Assembly (NCBI GenBank): GCA_950097015.1
Contig: CATNEN010000002.1
Location: 6,527,501 to 6,591,500 of the forward strand
Origin: Macrostomum hystrix
Taxonomy: Eukaryota; Platyhelminthes; Macrostomidae
DNA length: 64,000 nt
Direction: 5' to 3'
This document shows positions 34,271-44,339 of this stretch, piece after piece. Both the position numbers and the translations under genes were made by a program. Position 1 is the stretch's first letter. Each line of letters starts with the position of its first letter. The notes under the pieces were generated by a model that saw nothing but the letters and a program-made list of their open reading frames with translations, had not been told where the DNA came from and made no database searches.

Positions 34271-37200
34271 TCAGGTGACATCATCAAGCTTAATACCATC
34301 TGGATTCTCTGATCCTGAGCGAGCAGCTTCCTCGCTTATTCCTAGGCCGTCTGGTAGTTCTAACGCCTCCACCTTGGCCTCCGCATTTTTGGTACCCCGC
34401 TCGATGAGGCCCTGGACTGTGGAGATCACGCCAGACATGAACACCAGGCCAAGGTAGATCCACAGTGATATGCCAAACTTGTAGACTGACGAGTTCGCCT
34501 TCTGGCCTGTGGAAAGCGGTTCAAGATGTTTGTTTCACCAGAAAATTCTTACACTGGCCACAAAGGGGTGATGAAGCGTTGACGCAGGGCAAATCGCACT
34601 CAACGAGGTCCATCATTTGGTGACAGTAGACCCGCAGCCAGCGAGGAGGCAATTCTGCTTCACTCACGCACACAGATACCGTACGCAGGCACACACTCAC
34701 ACAAGTGTGTACATCTGCCCTGACTTTCTCATCGTCATTTCACTATGCCTTGGAGGTTAGCCATCATGGGAGTAAATTGCACGACAAGCCCCCAAGCCTT
34801 CTCTCCGCGGCTGCGCCCCAAATGAATGTGTCCTCGCCATGGAATCGAGCTCAGGGACCTTGGTGCGAGAGGCAAACGCGTTAACTGCCCTGACCCCAGA
34901 TGGATATTATAGACGTCTGAAAATGCGAAAGTTAGGGAAGAAGGGAAAAATATGCCTGTTTGCTGGCGTCTGCTTGACCGTCGACAAATGATGCGTCAAC
35001 ACCCACAGCCGCTCTAGGAATGTCCAAATATTGCACGTTTGTCCAGCACCCTTATTTGGCACCTAGTCAATAAGCGTACTCACCTGCCCACCCAACAGTC
35101 ACTTTACAATACTGCTTAGCAACCAGATGTCATTGTCTGAATAATGTACAGAGAACAAAATACATAGCAATTTGCAACAACGAACAACTAAAGTCTATCG
35201 TACAGACTATCTTTTTGTATCCGTGATGAAGGCTTTCGTACAGTTAAAAACCGAAAATGAATGTAATACACTAAAAGTGGGGAACGAACCTCGCGCTGGC
35301 AGACCGAGACCGGTTTCTGGCTTGTTTGCCTTCGTCAGTCAGCCATAGCCACACGCCGTCCTCTCCCACCACTCTTAGTGTGCACAGAAGCCTCTCCCAC
35401 CCTGCCATTTTATGGCGATACTTTTTTGTGTTATGTGAGAGTTTTGCAGCCAAGTCTTTGCTTTTCTACTGTTGCCAGCAGTTTGAATTGTATCTCTCAC
35501 AATGAATTTAAATTTAGTTTAGAACAATAAACGAAGTTAAATGACTTATGTGCATTTATGTGGGGAATTTCTCTAATATCAACGTACATAGAGTTAAACA
35601 ATGAGCTTTGTAGGCAGGCTTCAACGAAGCCCAACTGTGCCTAAAACATATGCTGTCACACCATATGGCGCACACGTGGTTGAAACAACTGTGCTCAGCG
35701 CGATTTCGTATGGAAGGCTTGGCTGTTTTGGAAATTCTCTGTTGCAAACAGCGACTTTTAATTCACTTTTACTCAGTGCAATCATAGATGGCTAAGATAT
35801 AGAATGGGGTGTAAAAGCCCTTTTGCGTCTCACAGAACTGAGCTATCTGTGTAGAGGGCCGTGAGCTTGTTTAAAAAGCACAATTTGGAGGCTCACCAGC
35901 CACAAAGTCTCCGAATCCGATGGTGGAGAGTGTGACGAAGCTGTAGTACATGCCTTCCGTGTACTTCCAGCCTTCCAATGTCGTGAACACCCCCGCAGGC
36001 ACTAAAATGAACAGCGCCATGCCCACCACGAAGTACAGCGTCGTGGTGACAGCCTCCGGAACACGACCTTTGTCCTTCCAGCACGCGCAGTCCTGCACGC
36101 GCTCCTTCAGCGCCTTGACCCGCTCGGCGATACCGCTGAGTAGGATGGCTAGCAGCGGGATGCCGATGAGGGCGTAGACGCAGCAGAAGGCCTGGCCACC
36201 AGGCGTCGAAGGCGACAGATTGCCGTAGCCAATCGTGGTGATGACGGCCATGCAGAAGAAGACGGCGCTGGGGTAGTCCCACTTGGGCGCCGGGGCGATC
36301 ACAGTGCCATTGTCACCCAGGCGGTAGCCGGCCTTGTAGGTGTCGAGCACCTGGGAGAACAGCGCGCTCAGGTCGTTGGAGTCGACGCATTTGTACTGGG
36401 CTGCAACAAAGAGGGTCGTTGTTGTTTTCTCTCACAGTAAGACCAAAAAATCGCCTACGAAAATAGAGAACATGCCCAATGTGTAGAGTCGAGGTAGAGA
36501 ACGAGGTTCATATTCAGTTTAGGTGAATTCAAAGCGAAAGTGGGAGGCTCTGTCCGCTGCCCTGAGGTCATTGTTTTATTTTAAAATTTTCGTATCTAAA
36601 TGTGTAACTGTTCAATTGTATTTTTCCATGTCCAAAAAACTATGCATTTTTCGAGTAGATCGCAGTTTAGATTTCTGTTTTCAGATTTAATATGTTGCAT
36701 TTTTTTCAATGTGCTTCTGTTATTTTTTAAATCAACCATGTCATGTAGTCCTTGCTCATTATTAATCCAAAATCACCCACGAGTAACAAGTACGAGTATG
36801 ATTGCTGATGCGTATAAACTTTTACAGGCGATAATATAATTGATTACACCTGTCCCAATCGGGCCAGATGTGCAGCCGACAGCACAGCCGCATCTAAAGA
36901 CTGCGTACAGCTGTTCAGTCCAATGGACTGGGGGACGCCACACCTACCTTCAATTATCCCCGTTAAAGCAGGTACCCATTTAACAGCTGGGTGAACTAAA
37001 CCAATGCAGAGTTAAGTGTCTTGCCAAAGGACACAAATTGTTTCAGTGGAGTCGGGAATCGAACCCCCGACCTTCAAGTCGTGAGTCCGACACCCTAACC
37101 ACTAGGCTAAAACCTCTGGTGGAGACTCTATAGGCTATGGCGAATCTATATTGCTTCAGGAAAAGAAAAAATACGATTTTATCAAATCAAAATAGTTAAC

Positions 37201-40200
37201 AAAGATAGCCAACCTGGTTACATGCTGAAATTTTGTGAGCAGAAGAAATATGCCTATATTTGTGTTTCCTGATCGTTTAGAATCGTTGAATGTCTCGACG
37301 ATGCCACTGTTCTGTGATTCTGGAAGTTGTTTCATCGGACTGAGTGGAAAATTATAACCCGTGTTTTGCATTTTAATGGCGATTGTTTGAATATTTTGGG
37401 AGACACAGAAAAATAGAAAATGTGGGTATTTCCCCCGCTGTATCTCTAATGTTAATCGGCAAGCACAATGCACATTGTGCGCATGATAATGTAAATGAAA
37501 TAATATTCAACTCGTTCGTCTATTTTCAGTCATTGTTGCGACTGTCGAGCAGAGTTGAGTGTAAGACTTGCTTCTTTTCTCAGGGCATTGTATATTTCTT
37601 ATTGTTTATTGGTTGATTGTGTAAAAATCCTACGCTTTCATGTCCTAAGAAAAACAAAAAATGCCTCACACAGAAACTTTGAGGTCAAAGTGAGCAGCTC
37701 CAGTTCCTTGGATTCCTCTGTTGGCCGTTCGATGTAGTGAAAGCCCACAGCTGACTCAGCTGACCATCCTCCGCTGCGAGGAGAGGAAAGCTGGCGAAGC
37801 CAAAAAAGCCAAAGCTCCTGAGTCCGGATCCGGGGCGCAAGCTCCTCCGGCGAAGAAGCAGAGGCAAACGGTGGATCCCCACCCCGGTAAAGCAGCCCGC
37901 GCTGCCGAATCCGGACCTCGCGACCGCAGGCCTGCCAGGTCCACCCGGAGATCTGGGCTGGTCCAGCGTGCGCTGGAACAAGCCAGGACTCTCAGGGCGC
38001 ACCTGAAACCTGCACCTGGTTTGAGGCTAGCACTCACCAGGCGGATCGCGCCATCCACGTTGACCTGACCGACGAGGCGAGCCTGGGCAGTATCGGCGTC
38101 ACGACGCAAAGGGACGGCGAGGGAGACACTCTTGCTGGGCAAATGCCCGCTGAGGGCTCCTCAGCCACCCTGACCGCCGGGGACGCCGAGATTCCCATGG
38201 AGCTTTGCGAGCCTTCCATCTCCGAAAAGGAAGAGGAGGAATTGCTACGCGACTCCCCGACTGCGCGGCCATGATCAGCAGTCCAGGAATTAGCTGCCTG
38301 CAGATTAATCTGCAACACAGCGTCGCAGCTTCGGCTAACCTGATGCGTCAAGCCGAGCTCGACAAGCCGGGTCTCATCCTAGTCCAGGAGCCGTGGACCT
38401 CCAAAGGTAAGCCCCAAAACGTGCCTTCTGGGTACAACTGCTTCTGCGTTAGCCCCCGCGAGGCGAACCGGCCACCTAGAGCCTGTATCTTCGGGGCCAA
38501 AACCCTCGGTGCTTGGCTCAGACCCGACCTGTCTAACGGGGATATCTGCGTCATTCAGTCTGAGGATCTGCTGCCTGGGAGAACCACCCTCGTTGCCTCG
38601 GTTTACCTACCAGGTGACGTAGCGGTCGTCCCCCGGACGCTCACCACCCTGGTCGAACTCTGCTCTGCCAGGAATTATGAGCTGATGGTCGCCGGCGACA
38701 TCAACGCCCACCATACCCACTGGGGCAGCACAGGGATAAACCAGAGAGGCGAAGACCTCCTGTCCTATGTTACCTCTACGACCCTGGAGTTCTGTAACTC
38801 TGGGTCTACGCCTACTTTCGACAATGGACGCTGGTCAGAGGTGATTGACGCCACGCTCGCTTCACCCAAGCTCTTTCAGAGTATTGGGGTGTGGCGCGTG
38901 CTCCCGGTGCCGTCCCTCTCTGACCATAAGTTCATTCACTTTCGTGTGGCGAGCGCTCGCAGCCTAAACCACATCACGTGGAGACGGAACGCCAGAAATA
39001 CTGATTGGGAAGCCTTCAGGCATGCCTTGGAGACGACCCATCGGTCTTCGGGCCAACCACCCACTATTTCGACGTGCCGAGAGGCGGACGAGTGCGCGAC
39101 TGTTTTAACAGAAACGCTAACCGCCGCCTTCGAGGCTGCCTGTCCCCTAAAAGCCTACAAAGGGAAGACATCTGCGCCGTGGTGGAATCCTCAGCTCGGC
39201 GACCTCCGTCGCAGAGCGAAGAGATTACACCGCAGAGCGAACAAAACCAGGAGCCCTGCAGACCAGACCGCCTACCTTGAAGCCATCCATGAGTTCAAGA
39301 GGGAGATCAGGACTGCCAAGGCCCAGAAGTGGCGCCAATACTGCGAGGAGCTAGAGGGCTCACGCCCCACCTCCAGAATTGTCAAAGCACTTACGCTAGA
39401 CAAAATGTCCAAGCTCTCCTCGGTTAAGCGAACCGACGGCACGTCAACTGACAACCCAGGAGAAACGCTTGAGGTCATGCTCTCTGCCTTCTTCCCCAAC
39501 GAACCAACCAACCTGACCACCTCAGACCACACTGAGGGAGGCCAGATGCTGGCTGCCTCTATCATCACGGAGGACCGCATCGTTAAAGCGGCCACCTCCT
39601 TCAAGCCTTTCAAGGCTCCAGGGCCTGATGGCATCGTACCTGCCTTTCTTAGAGAGGCGGTTAAATGCCCAGGTTTCCTGCGCTCTCTTTGCAACCTCTA
39701 TCGAGCCTGCATCACGCTCGGGTACGTCCCGCAGGCATGGACCGAGGCGAAGGTGATTTTTATCCCGAAGCCAGGCCGCCCGGACTACCAGTCTATAAAA
39801 TCCTTCAGACCAATCAGCCTAACCACCTTCCTGGTCAAGCTGATGGAGAGACTAGTGCTGTGGCGCCTTCTCTCAGTGGAACTGAAGAACGCGCCGCTCA
39901 GCGACAACCAGCATGCTTTTCGGGCGGGTCGCTCCACCGAAAGCGCGCTGCACGTTCTGGTCGACAAATTGGAGAAAGCTGTGCTTGGCACCGGCTTCGC
40001 CTTAAGCGTCTTCCTAGACATTGATGGTGCCTTTGACAACGTCCTCTTCGAAGCGTTCCGCAAAGCCCTTTACGAGAGGCACACTCACTCGTCCCTCACC
40101 AGATGGATCATGTTTATGATCAGTCATCGCACGGTCACTGCCAACCTGCTGGGCCACCAACGGACGGTCCCCGTCCGCAAAGGGAGCCCGCAGGGAGGGG

Positions 40201-42156
40201 TCCTCTCTCCTATTCTCTGGAACATGGTCATTGACGAGCTCCTCCGTGACGACCGTCCTGACCCAATCCTGAAGGTGGGGTATGCGGACGATGTCACTGC
40301 TGTGGCGTCTGGCCCATCCCCTGACACTCTCAGGGACCTCCTTCAGAATTTCATCCACTCTGCTGAACAATGGGCGGGTCGCTGTGGTCTGAAGCTCTCC
40401 GAGACCAAGACTGCAGTGATCATGTTCACCAGCAGAAACAAGTGGCAGATACAGCCGCTTAGGCTTTACGGTAAGGAAATTTCCTTCTGTAAGCAAACCA
40501 AATGCCTAGGGATCACCTTGGACCATAGGCTGAACTGGTCTCCCCATGTTCAAACCAAAACCAAGAGGGCCCTCGCGATCCTCGCGCAGCTGCGGAGGGC
40601 CGTTGGCACCACCTGGGGGCTCACCCCCAAGCGCCTCTGGTGGATCTATACTGCAATGGTCAGGCCAGCTGTCTCGTACGGCAGCTTGATCTGGGCCAGT
40701 GCCCTGCAGATGAAGACCTGCCTGGAGGCACTTAGGAAAACGCAAGGGCGCGCTTGTCGCATGACCATGAGTGCCCCACCGTCTGCTCCTTACGACGGCC
40801 TCAATGCCTTCCTCGACGCTACCCCGCTGGACATTTTTGTCCGCAGGGAAGCCGCCAAAACAGCGCGTCGGCTCATTGACGCCGGCGTCCGCTTCACGCC
40901 GCAAAGAGCAATGGCAAAACGCAAACTTCTGCCTCACACCGATCTGTGCCTTCGTGACTTGAAAGATGGCGGCGGACTCCACGTCTTATCTGACGGCGAA
41001 CCACGCACTCTCAATCTCACCCAGCGCTACAAAATCATCATTCCCTCGAGGGATGACGCTAACGACCACTGGAACCACCAGGAGGTCCACTGCTACACGG
41101 ACGGATCCCTAAAAGACGGCCTTGCCGGCTTTGGGGTCTGCATCCTGATCAACGGCCGCGTCGTCGCCACGCATGCCCAACATACTGGGAGACTCTCCAC
41201 GGTCTTCCAGAATGAGATCCTTGCCATCAGCTCTTGTGCCGCAGAGCTGAATGCCAGGAATACGAGAGGAGAGACCATCATCATCCACTCTGACAGCCAA
41301 GCGGCCTTACAAGCCCTTTGCCGCACCACCACGTGCTCCCGGACAGTCGCTGACTGTGCCCGGCAACTCAACCTCCTGGCCAGTAACAACACGGTCAAGC
41401 TGAGCTGGATCCCAGGGCATGCGGGCTTCCCAGGGAACGAGCTTGCGGATACCCTTGCCAAGCAAGGTGGCTCAGGCTCTCTCCTGGGACCTGCTCCCCT
41501 GGTCCCGATCCCCATCACGGTCATCAATCGCCTTATTGATGACTGGGCTGAATCCCTGCACAGGGACAGATGGGCGGGCACCCAGAACTGTCGGCAATCC
41601 CGTGCCGCAGTTCCGCGCCCGTCTCGCAGGCTCAGGAGCATCCTTTTGAACCAAAACCGGAAGGATATCCGCGCCCTCGCCATGACCCTCACGGGCCACG
41701 GCTACCTCGCTAGGCACTGTTTCCTCCGGGGTGACCTTGAGAGTGAACTCTGCCCATTCTGTGAGTATGACACCGAAGATGCTGAGCACTTTGTCTGTCA
41801 CTGCCCTTTCTTTAACAGAGACCGGCTTCGCTACCTCGGGCCCAACCCGTCCATGGACGAGATCTGCCAGCCCGACAGCATTCCACGGCTCGTCCAGTTC
41901 CTTCGTGCAACAAGACGAGCCACTTTCTTCCCCACGGAAGACAACGCTGCAGGACGGACCGGCGGACCACCCTGACCGGCCCCGCGCCCTTGCCTGTCTG
42001 CGGGCCTACAGGGGTTAGCGGTATGGGCGACCCTCGCCTCCCCGCTGCGTCCATGGACCACCCTGCAGCTAAGTCAAAGTAAGTCAAGCCCACAGCTCCG
42101 AGAAACAGGTAGGCGACGACAACGGCTAGCAGGATCAGCAGCGTCTTCCAATGCAT
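34271..42156 (-). CDS. two-pore-domain K+ channel (K2P), exon 1 split by retrotransposon
   Basis: Coding exons: exon 1 as 42156-42086 plus 37740-37670, interrupted by a retrotransposon; exon 2 36400-35897; exon 3 34506-34271. Without the insertion and one copy of the 12-bp duplication the frame is perfect: 882 nt, 293 residues. M1 is residues 4-26 and leads into GAVGFHYIERPTEES. The first pore has TTIGYGNLSP (about 103-112), followed by M2 with FCCVYALIGIPLL. The second pore has TLSTIGFGDF (about 204-213), followed by M4 with WIYLGLVFMSGVIS. GYG and GFG filters plus four helices define the family. These channels carry background K+ current at the plasma membrane. The tail is short and acidic. 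As sequenced, the ORF entering the element reads out of channel sequence, so this allele should be null unless the element is spliced out. Confidence 0.92.
34595..34905 (-). mobile_element. tRNA-derived SINE, copy 3
   Basis: Minus-strand copy in the last K2P intron, full length or nearly so, with the tRNA-like head at about 34830-34905 and the CA-rich 3' part at about 34660-34700. It is closer to copy 2 than copy 1 is. Confidence 0.8.
34906..35896. other. K2P intron DNA
   Basis: No gene or array seen. The part at 35275-35420 (GAGACCGGTTTCTGGCTTG...) is less AT-rich and could belong to an unrecognised repeat. Confidence 0.35.
36845..37118 (-). mobile_element. tRNA-derived SINE of a second family (MetaSINE/DeuSINE-like core)
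   Basis: On the minus strand it starts with a tRNA-like head having box A (TAGCCTAGTGGTTAG) and box B (GGTTCGATTCCCGAC). The body has CCTTTGGCAAGACACTTAAC followed by CCAGCTGTTAAATGGGTACC, a core shared by SINEs across marine invertebrates. It lies in the first K2P intron. Confidence 0.75.
37741..37752. repeat. target-site duplication, left copy
   Basis: AAGCCCACAGCT, repeated exactly at 42086-42097; it is K2P exon 1 sequence. Confidence 0.95.
37753..42085 (+). mobile_element. non-LTR retrotransposon, APE-RT-RNase H type, in K2P exon 1
   Basis: A 4333-bp insertion, antisense to the K2P gene, bounded by the 12-bp duplication AAGCCCACAGCT. The 5' end starts inside an ORF1-like Lys/Ala/Pro-rich coding stretch without an ORF1 start or 5' UTR, so it is 5' truncated. 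ORF2 is complete. There is no poly(A); the 3' end is a short AAGTCA-type repeat, as in I-like elements, which often end in simple repeats. The RNase H domain and 3' repeat favour the I/Jockey superfamily over LINE1. Confidence 0.93.
38271..41975 (+). CDS. retrotransposon ORF2: endonuclease, reverse transcriptase, RNase H
   Basis: Intact frame of 1234 residues from ATG 38271 (the open frame reaches a little further 5' without an ATG). An AP-type endonuclease fills residues 1-220: LILVQEPW, MVAGDINAHHTHWG near 138 and SLSDHKFIHF. Reverse transcriptase spans about 400-680: FIPKPGRPDY, FRPISLTTF, FRAGRSTESAL, DIDGAFDNV, KGSPQGGVLSP and the catalytic YADD at about 671-674. RNase H spans about 938-1070: CYTDGSLKDG, IIHSDSQAAL and SWIPGHAGFPGNELAD, with all acidic residues and the His. 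A CCHC-like end (CPFCEYDTEDAEHFVCHC) follows near 1161. No stop or frameshift is seen, so the protein may still be active even though this copy lacks its 5' end. Confidence 0.93.
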   Translation: MISSPGISCLQINLQHSVAASANLMRQAELDKPGLILVQEPWTSKGKPQNVPSGYNCFCVSPREANRPPRACIFGAKTLGAWLRPDLSNGDICVIQSEDLLPGRTTLVASVYLPGDVAVVPRTLTTLVELCSARNYELMVAGDINAHHTHWGSTGINQRGEDLLSYVTSTTLEFCNSGSTPTFDNGRWSEVIDATLASPKLFQSIGVWRVLPVPSLSDHKFIHFRVASARSLNHITWRRNARNTDWEAFRHALETTHRSSGQPPTISTCREADECATVLTETLTAAFEAACPLKAYKGKTSAPWWNPQLGDLRRRAKRLHRRANKTRSPADQTAYLEAIHEFKREIRTAKAQKWRQYCEELEGSRPTSRIVKALTLDKMSKLSSVKRTDGTSTDNPGETLEVMLSAFFPNEPTNLTTSDHTEGGQMLAASIITEDRIVKAATSFKPFKAPGPDGIVPAFLREAVKCPGFLRSLCNLYRACITLGYVPQAWTEAKVIFIPKPGRPDYQSIKSFRPISLTTFLVKLMERLVLWRLLSVELKNAPLSDNQHAFRAGRSTESALHVLVDKLEKAVLGTGFALSVFLDIDGAFDNVLFEAFRKALYERHTHSSLTRWIMFMISHRTVTANLLGHQRTVPVRKGSPQGGVLSPILWNMVIDELLRDDRPDPILKVGYADDVTAVASGPSPDTLRDLLQNFIHSAEQWAGRCGLKLSETKTAVIMFTSRNKWQIQPLRLYGKEISFCKQTKCLGITLDHRLNWSPHVQTKTKRALAILAQLRRAVGTTWGLTPKRLWWIYTAMVRPAVSYGSLIWASALQMKTCLEALRKTQGRACRMTMSAPPSAPYDGLNAFLDATPLDIFVRREAAKTARRLIDAGVRFTPQRAMAKRKLLPHTDLCLRDLKDGGGLHVLSDGEPRTLNLTQRYKIIIPSRDDANDHWNHQEVHCYTDGSLKDGLAGFGVCILINGRVVATHAQHTGRLSTVFQNEILAISSCAAELNARNTRGETIIIHSDSQAALQALCRTTTCSRTVADCARQLNLLASNNTVKLSWIPGHAGFPGNELADTLAKQGGSGSLLGPAPLVPIPITVINRLIDDWAESLHRDRWAGTQNCRQSRAAVPRPSRRLRSILLNQNRKDIRALAMTLTGHGYLARHCFLRGDLESELCPFCEYDTEDAEHFVCHCPFFNRDRLRYLGPNPSMDEICQPDSIPRLVQFLRATRRATFFPTEDNAAGRTGGPP
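42086..42097. repeat. target-site duplication, right copy
   Basis: Exact second copy of AAGCCCACAGCT, continuous with the ATG-containing half of K2P exon 1. Confidence 0.95.
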
Positions 42157-42808
42157 CTTCGACGACTCCGCGGCGGCTGATCGCGAATGGGCCTCTAGTA
42201 GAATGGAGACGCGGCGTCCAACGCAGGTGAGAAGCCGGTTGACAGTGGTTCAGTTGTCATGGAAACAATTCTATCTGCAGCATGCACCTTATCCTAATAT
42301 ACATGCATTCTTAAGTGTCTGTGGGCCTGCCAAATGCTGCTCTAGGTGGTGGCAATTCACAAAGCTGGAGTTGAGGAAGGAAACCAGTAGGATTGGGATT
42401 GGGTTTTTGGGGAGTTTGGATGCACCGACCACCTGCCTATTGTTTATTCCTCTGCCTTTAGGCGTCCAACTCCGACTCCTGTTGACTATTTTTCTCCCTG
42501 CTTCTGCATTCTATCTATGTTTTCCTGTCTACTTGTAAAAGTCTGGCTTTGCTGCCGATGCGTTGTCATGGTTACCCAGAAAGATAGAAGCTGCAGGGAG
42601 CAGCGGGATACGGGTGTGGGATGGCGAGGGAGGAGAGACAGAATCTGGGTAAGTTTTTTGCGAAAGGATTCAATACAACACAGGAATATAGGGAAATTTT
42701 TAACTTATTCGGCTCATGATGCTCTGGTCCAAGGGTCGGCAAATTTATTAGCTCGAGGGCCAAAGAGAGAACTTAAAAGACGACAGCGGGCCGCATTGAC
42801 TGTAGAAA
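42157..42808. other. K2P upstream region
   Basis: The exon 1 frame stays open upstream of the ATG to about 42230 but without another ATG. TTCTACTAG before AGGCCC near 42198 is a possible splice acceptor. Nothing else is recognised. Confidence 0.4.
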
Positions 42809-43065
42809 TATGAGACAGGGGAGAGATGAGACAGGGGAGAGATGAGACAGGGGAGAGATGAGACAGGGGAGAGATGAGACAGAGGAGAGATGAGACAGGG
42901 GAGAGATGAGACAGGGGAGAGATGAGACAGGGGAGAGATGAGACAGGGGAGAGATGAGACAGGGGAGAGATGAGACAGGGGAGAGATGGGACACGGGAGA
43001 GATGGGACACAGGAGAGATGAGACATGGGAGAGACGAGACTAAGGAGAGATAAGATAGGGGAAGG
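42809..43065. repeat. 16-bp tandem array
   Basis: About 15 copies of GATGAGACAGGGGAGA with a few GGGACAC and TAAGG variants at the right edge. Confidence 0.95.
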
Positions 43066-43104
43066 ATGAAGCAGGGTCCCTCAGCTCTGATTCAACATTT
43101 CCTT

Positions 43105-43290
43105 CAGACATTGTACACACCTGTGTGAGCGTGTGCCTGCGTACGGTATCTGAGTGCGTGTGTGCTCAGGAGTCAGCGAAATGGGCAGAATTGCCTCCTC
43201 GCTGGGGTCTAGTGACCAAAGGATGTGCCATTACAAATAATATTATTCAGCCAGCAATCATTATTATTATTATTATTATTATTATGGTTA
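43105..43290 (+). mobile_element. tRNA-derived SINE, copy 4 (5' truncated)
   Basis: Contains the 3' half of the family (CACCTGTGTGAGCGTGTGCC, GTACGGTATC, GGATGTGCCATTAC) and a long (ATT)n tail at 43258-43285. The tRNA head is absent. Confidence 0.75.
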
Positions 43291-44238
43291 AACTTGCTTA
43301 CATTTTGAGCGCACATTTTACTGGCTTTGCTTCACCACTAATTTCCCATTCGATATTTTTACAGTCAATGTTAGTGATTTTGTGACTTATTGTTGTGTCG
43401 ACTGTGTCTACTTTCGACACGAAGTGTCGTTGCTGTTTTTCTTAGATTTAGTTCCAGGAAAATGGATTGCCTGTTCTTCTGAAATAGAAGAACGAGCTGC
43501 AAAAGCAGTTTTGGGAAGAAACTGGGACAGGAAAACGTGGAGCCTCGTTATAAAAAATAAAGGTTTAATTTTAGAATCTTTTGCGAGATCTGTGTTTTGC
43601 ACTTGCTTTGATTAAAAGGATCCGCCATTTATTCAAGGTAAGTCACTTGTGCATGACGTGGCTCAGAAGATAATGTATTCATGTATTGTGTATGAACAGA
43701 ACAAGGATATGTAAAAACAACAAGCAAGGTGTAAAACTTCATAATAATGTGTTCACGAGCTATAAACAAGGACTGAATTGAACGACAGCGCAAAATATCT
43801 CTCACATATCAGAATTGAAACCATCATGCCCGCAAAACTCTACTGTAACGAGTAGAGAGACTCGAACTTTAGTGTATATTTGAAATCTATAAAGTAGCAT
43901 TTCCTGGATACCAAGAAGCTAAACAACCGAACAAAGTTATACTCGAGTGCTCAAACGGTTGTTTGCGTGTCACTTTTCAGAGCCTTCTAAATTGTTGTAC
44001 AATTAAGTGCTATTCCTTGACAGTGGAAGGACCACACTATTTACCCACTGGACCACGGGGTAGTTCAAAGCTCCCAAACCGAATGAACAATTTTCGTGAA
44101 ATCATGTATAATAATTTTCAGCCCTTTACGACCTTTCAGAGACGAACGAGTCAGCATCGTTGAGATATTCAGCGAGTCTTGTCGAAGACCCTGGTGACAA
44201 GGAAAGCCAACATTGCTCTGCAAGAACCTCTCGGTTTT
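43291..44238. other. AT-rich DNA without a recognised gene
   Basis: A frame near 43382-43615 opens without ATG and shows no motif. CTTCATTC-type fragments around 43970-44160 may be the remnant leader of the LTR element that follows, but no 5' LTR is present. Confidence 0.35.
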
Positions 44239-44239
44239 T

Positions 44240-44240
44240 C

Positions 44241-44303
<63 letters not shown>

Positions 44304-44337
44304 TAGTAGTAGTAGTAGTAGTAATAGTAGTAGTAGA
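44240..44337. repeat. (TAG)n microsatellite
   Basis: About 30 TAG units with a few interruptions sit exactly where the Gag coding region of the following element begins. Confidence 0.95.
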
Positions 44338-44339
44338 TG

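Noticed and set aside
41812-42156. 114-residue frame starting with K2P M1
   Set aside because: It runs from the channel exon into the antisense retrotransposon; the channel continues after the left target duplication.
42714-43026. Minus-strand Ser/Leu/His/Pro repeat frames
   Set aside because: Translation of the 16-bp array in three frames.
43382-43615. 77-residue frame
   Set aside because: No ATG, no domain and no convincing splice context.
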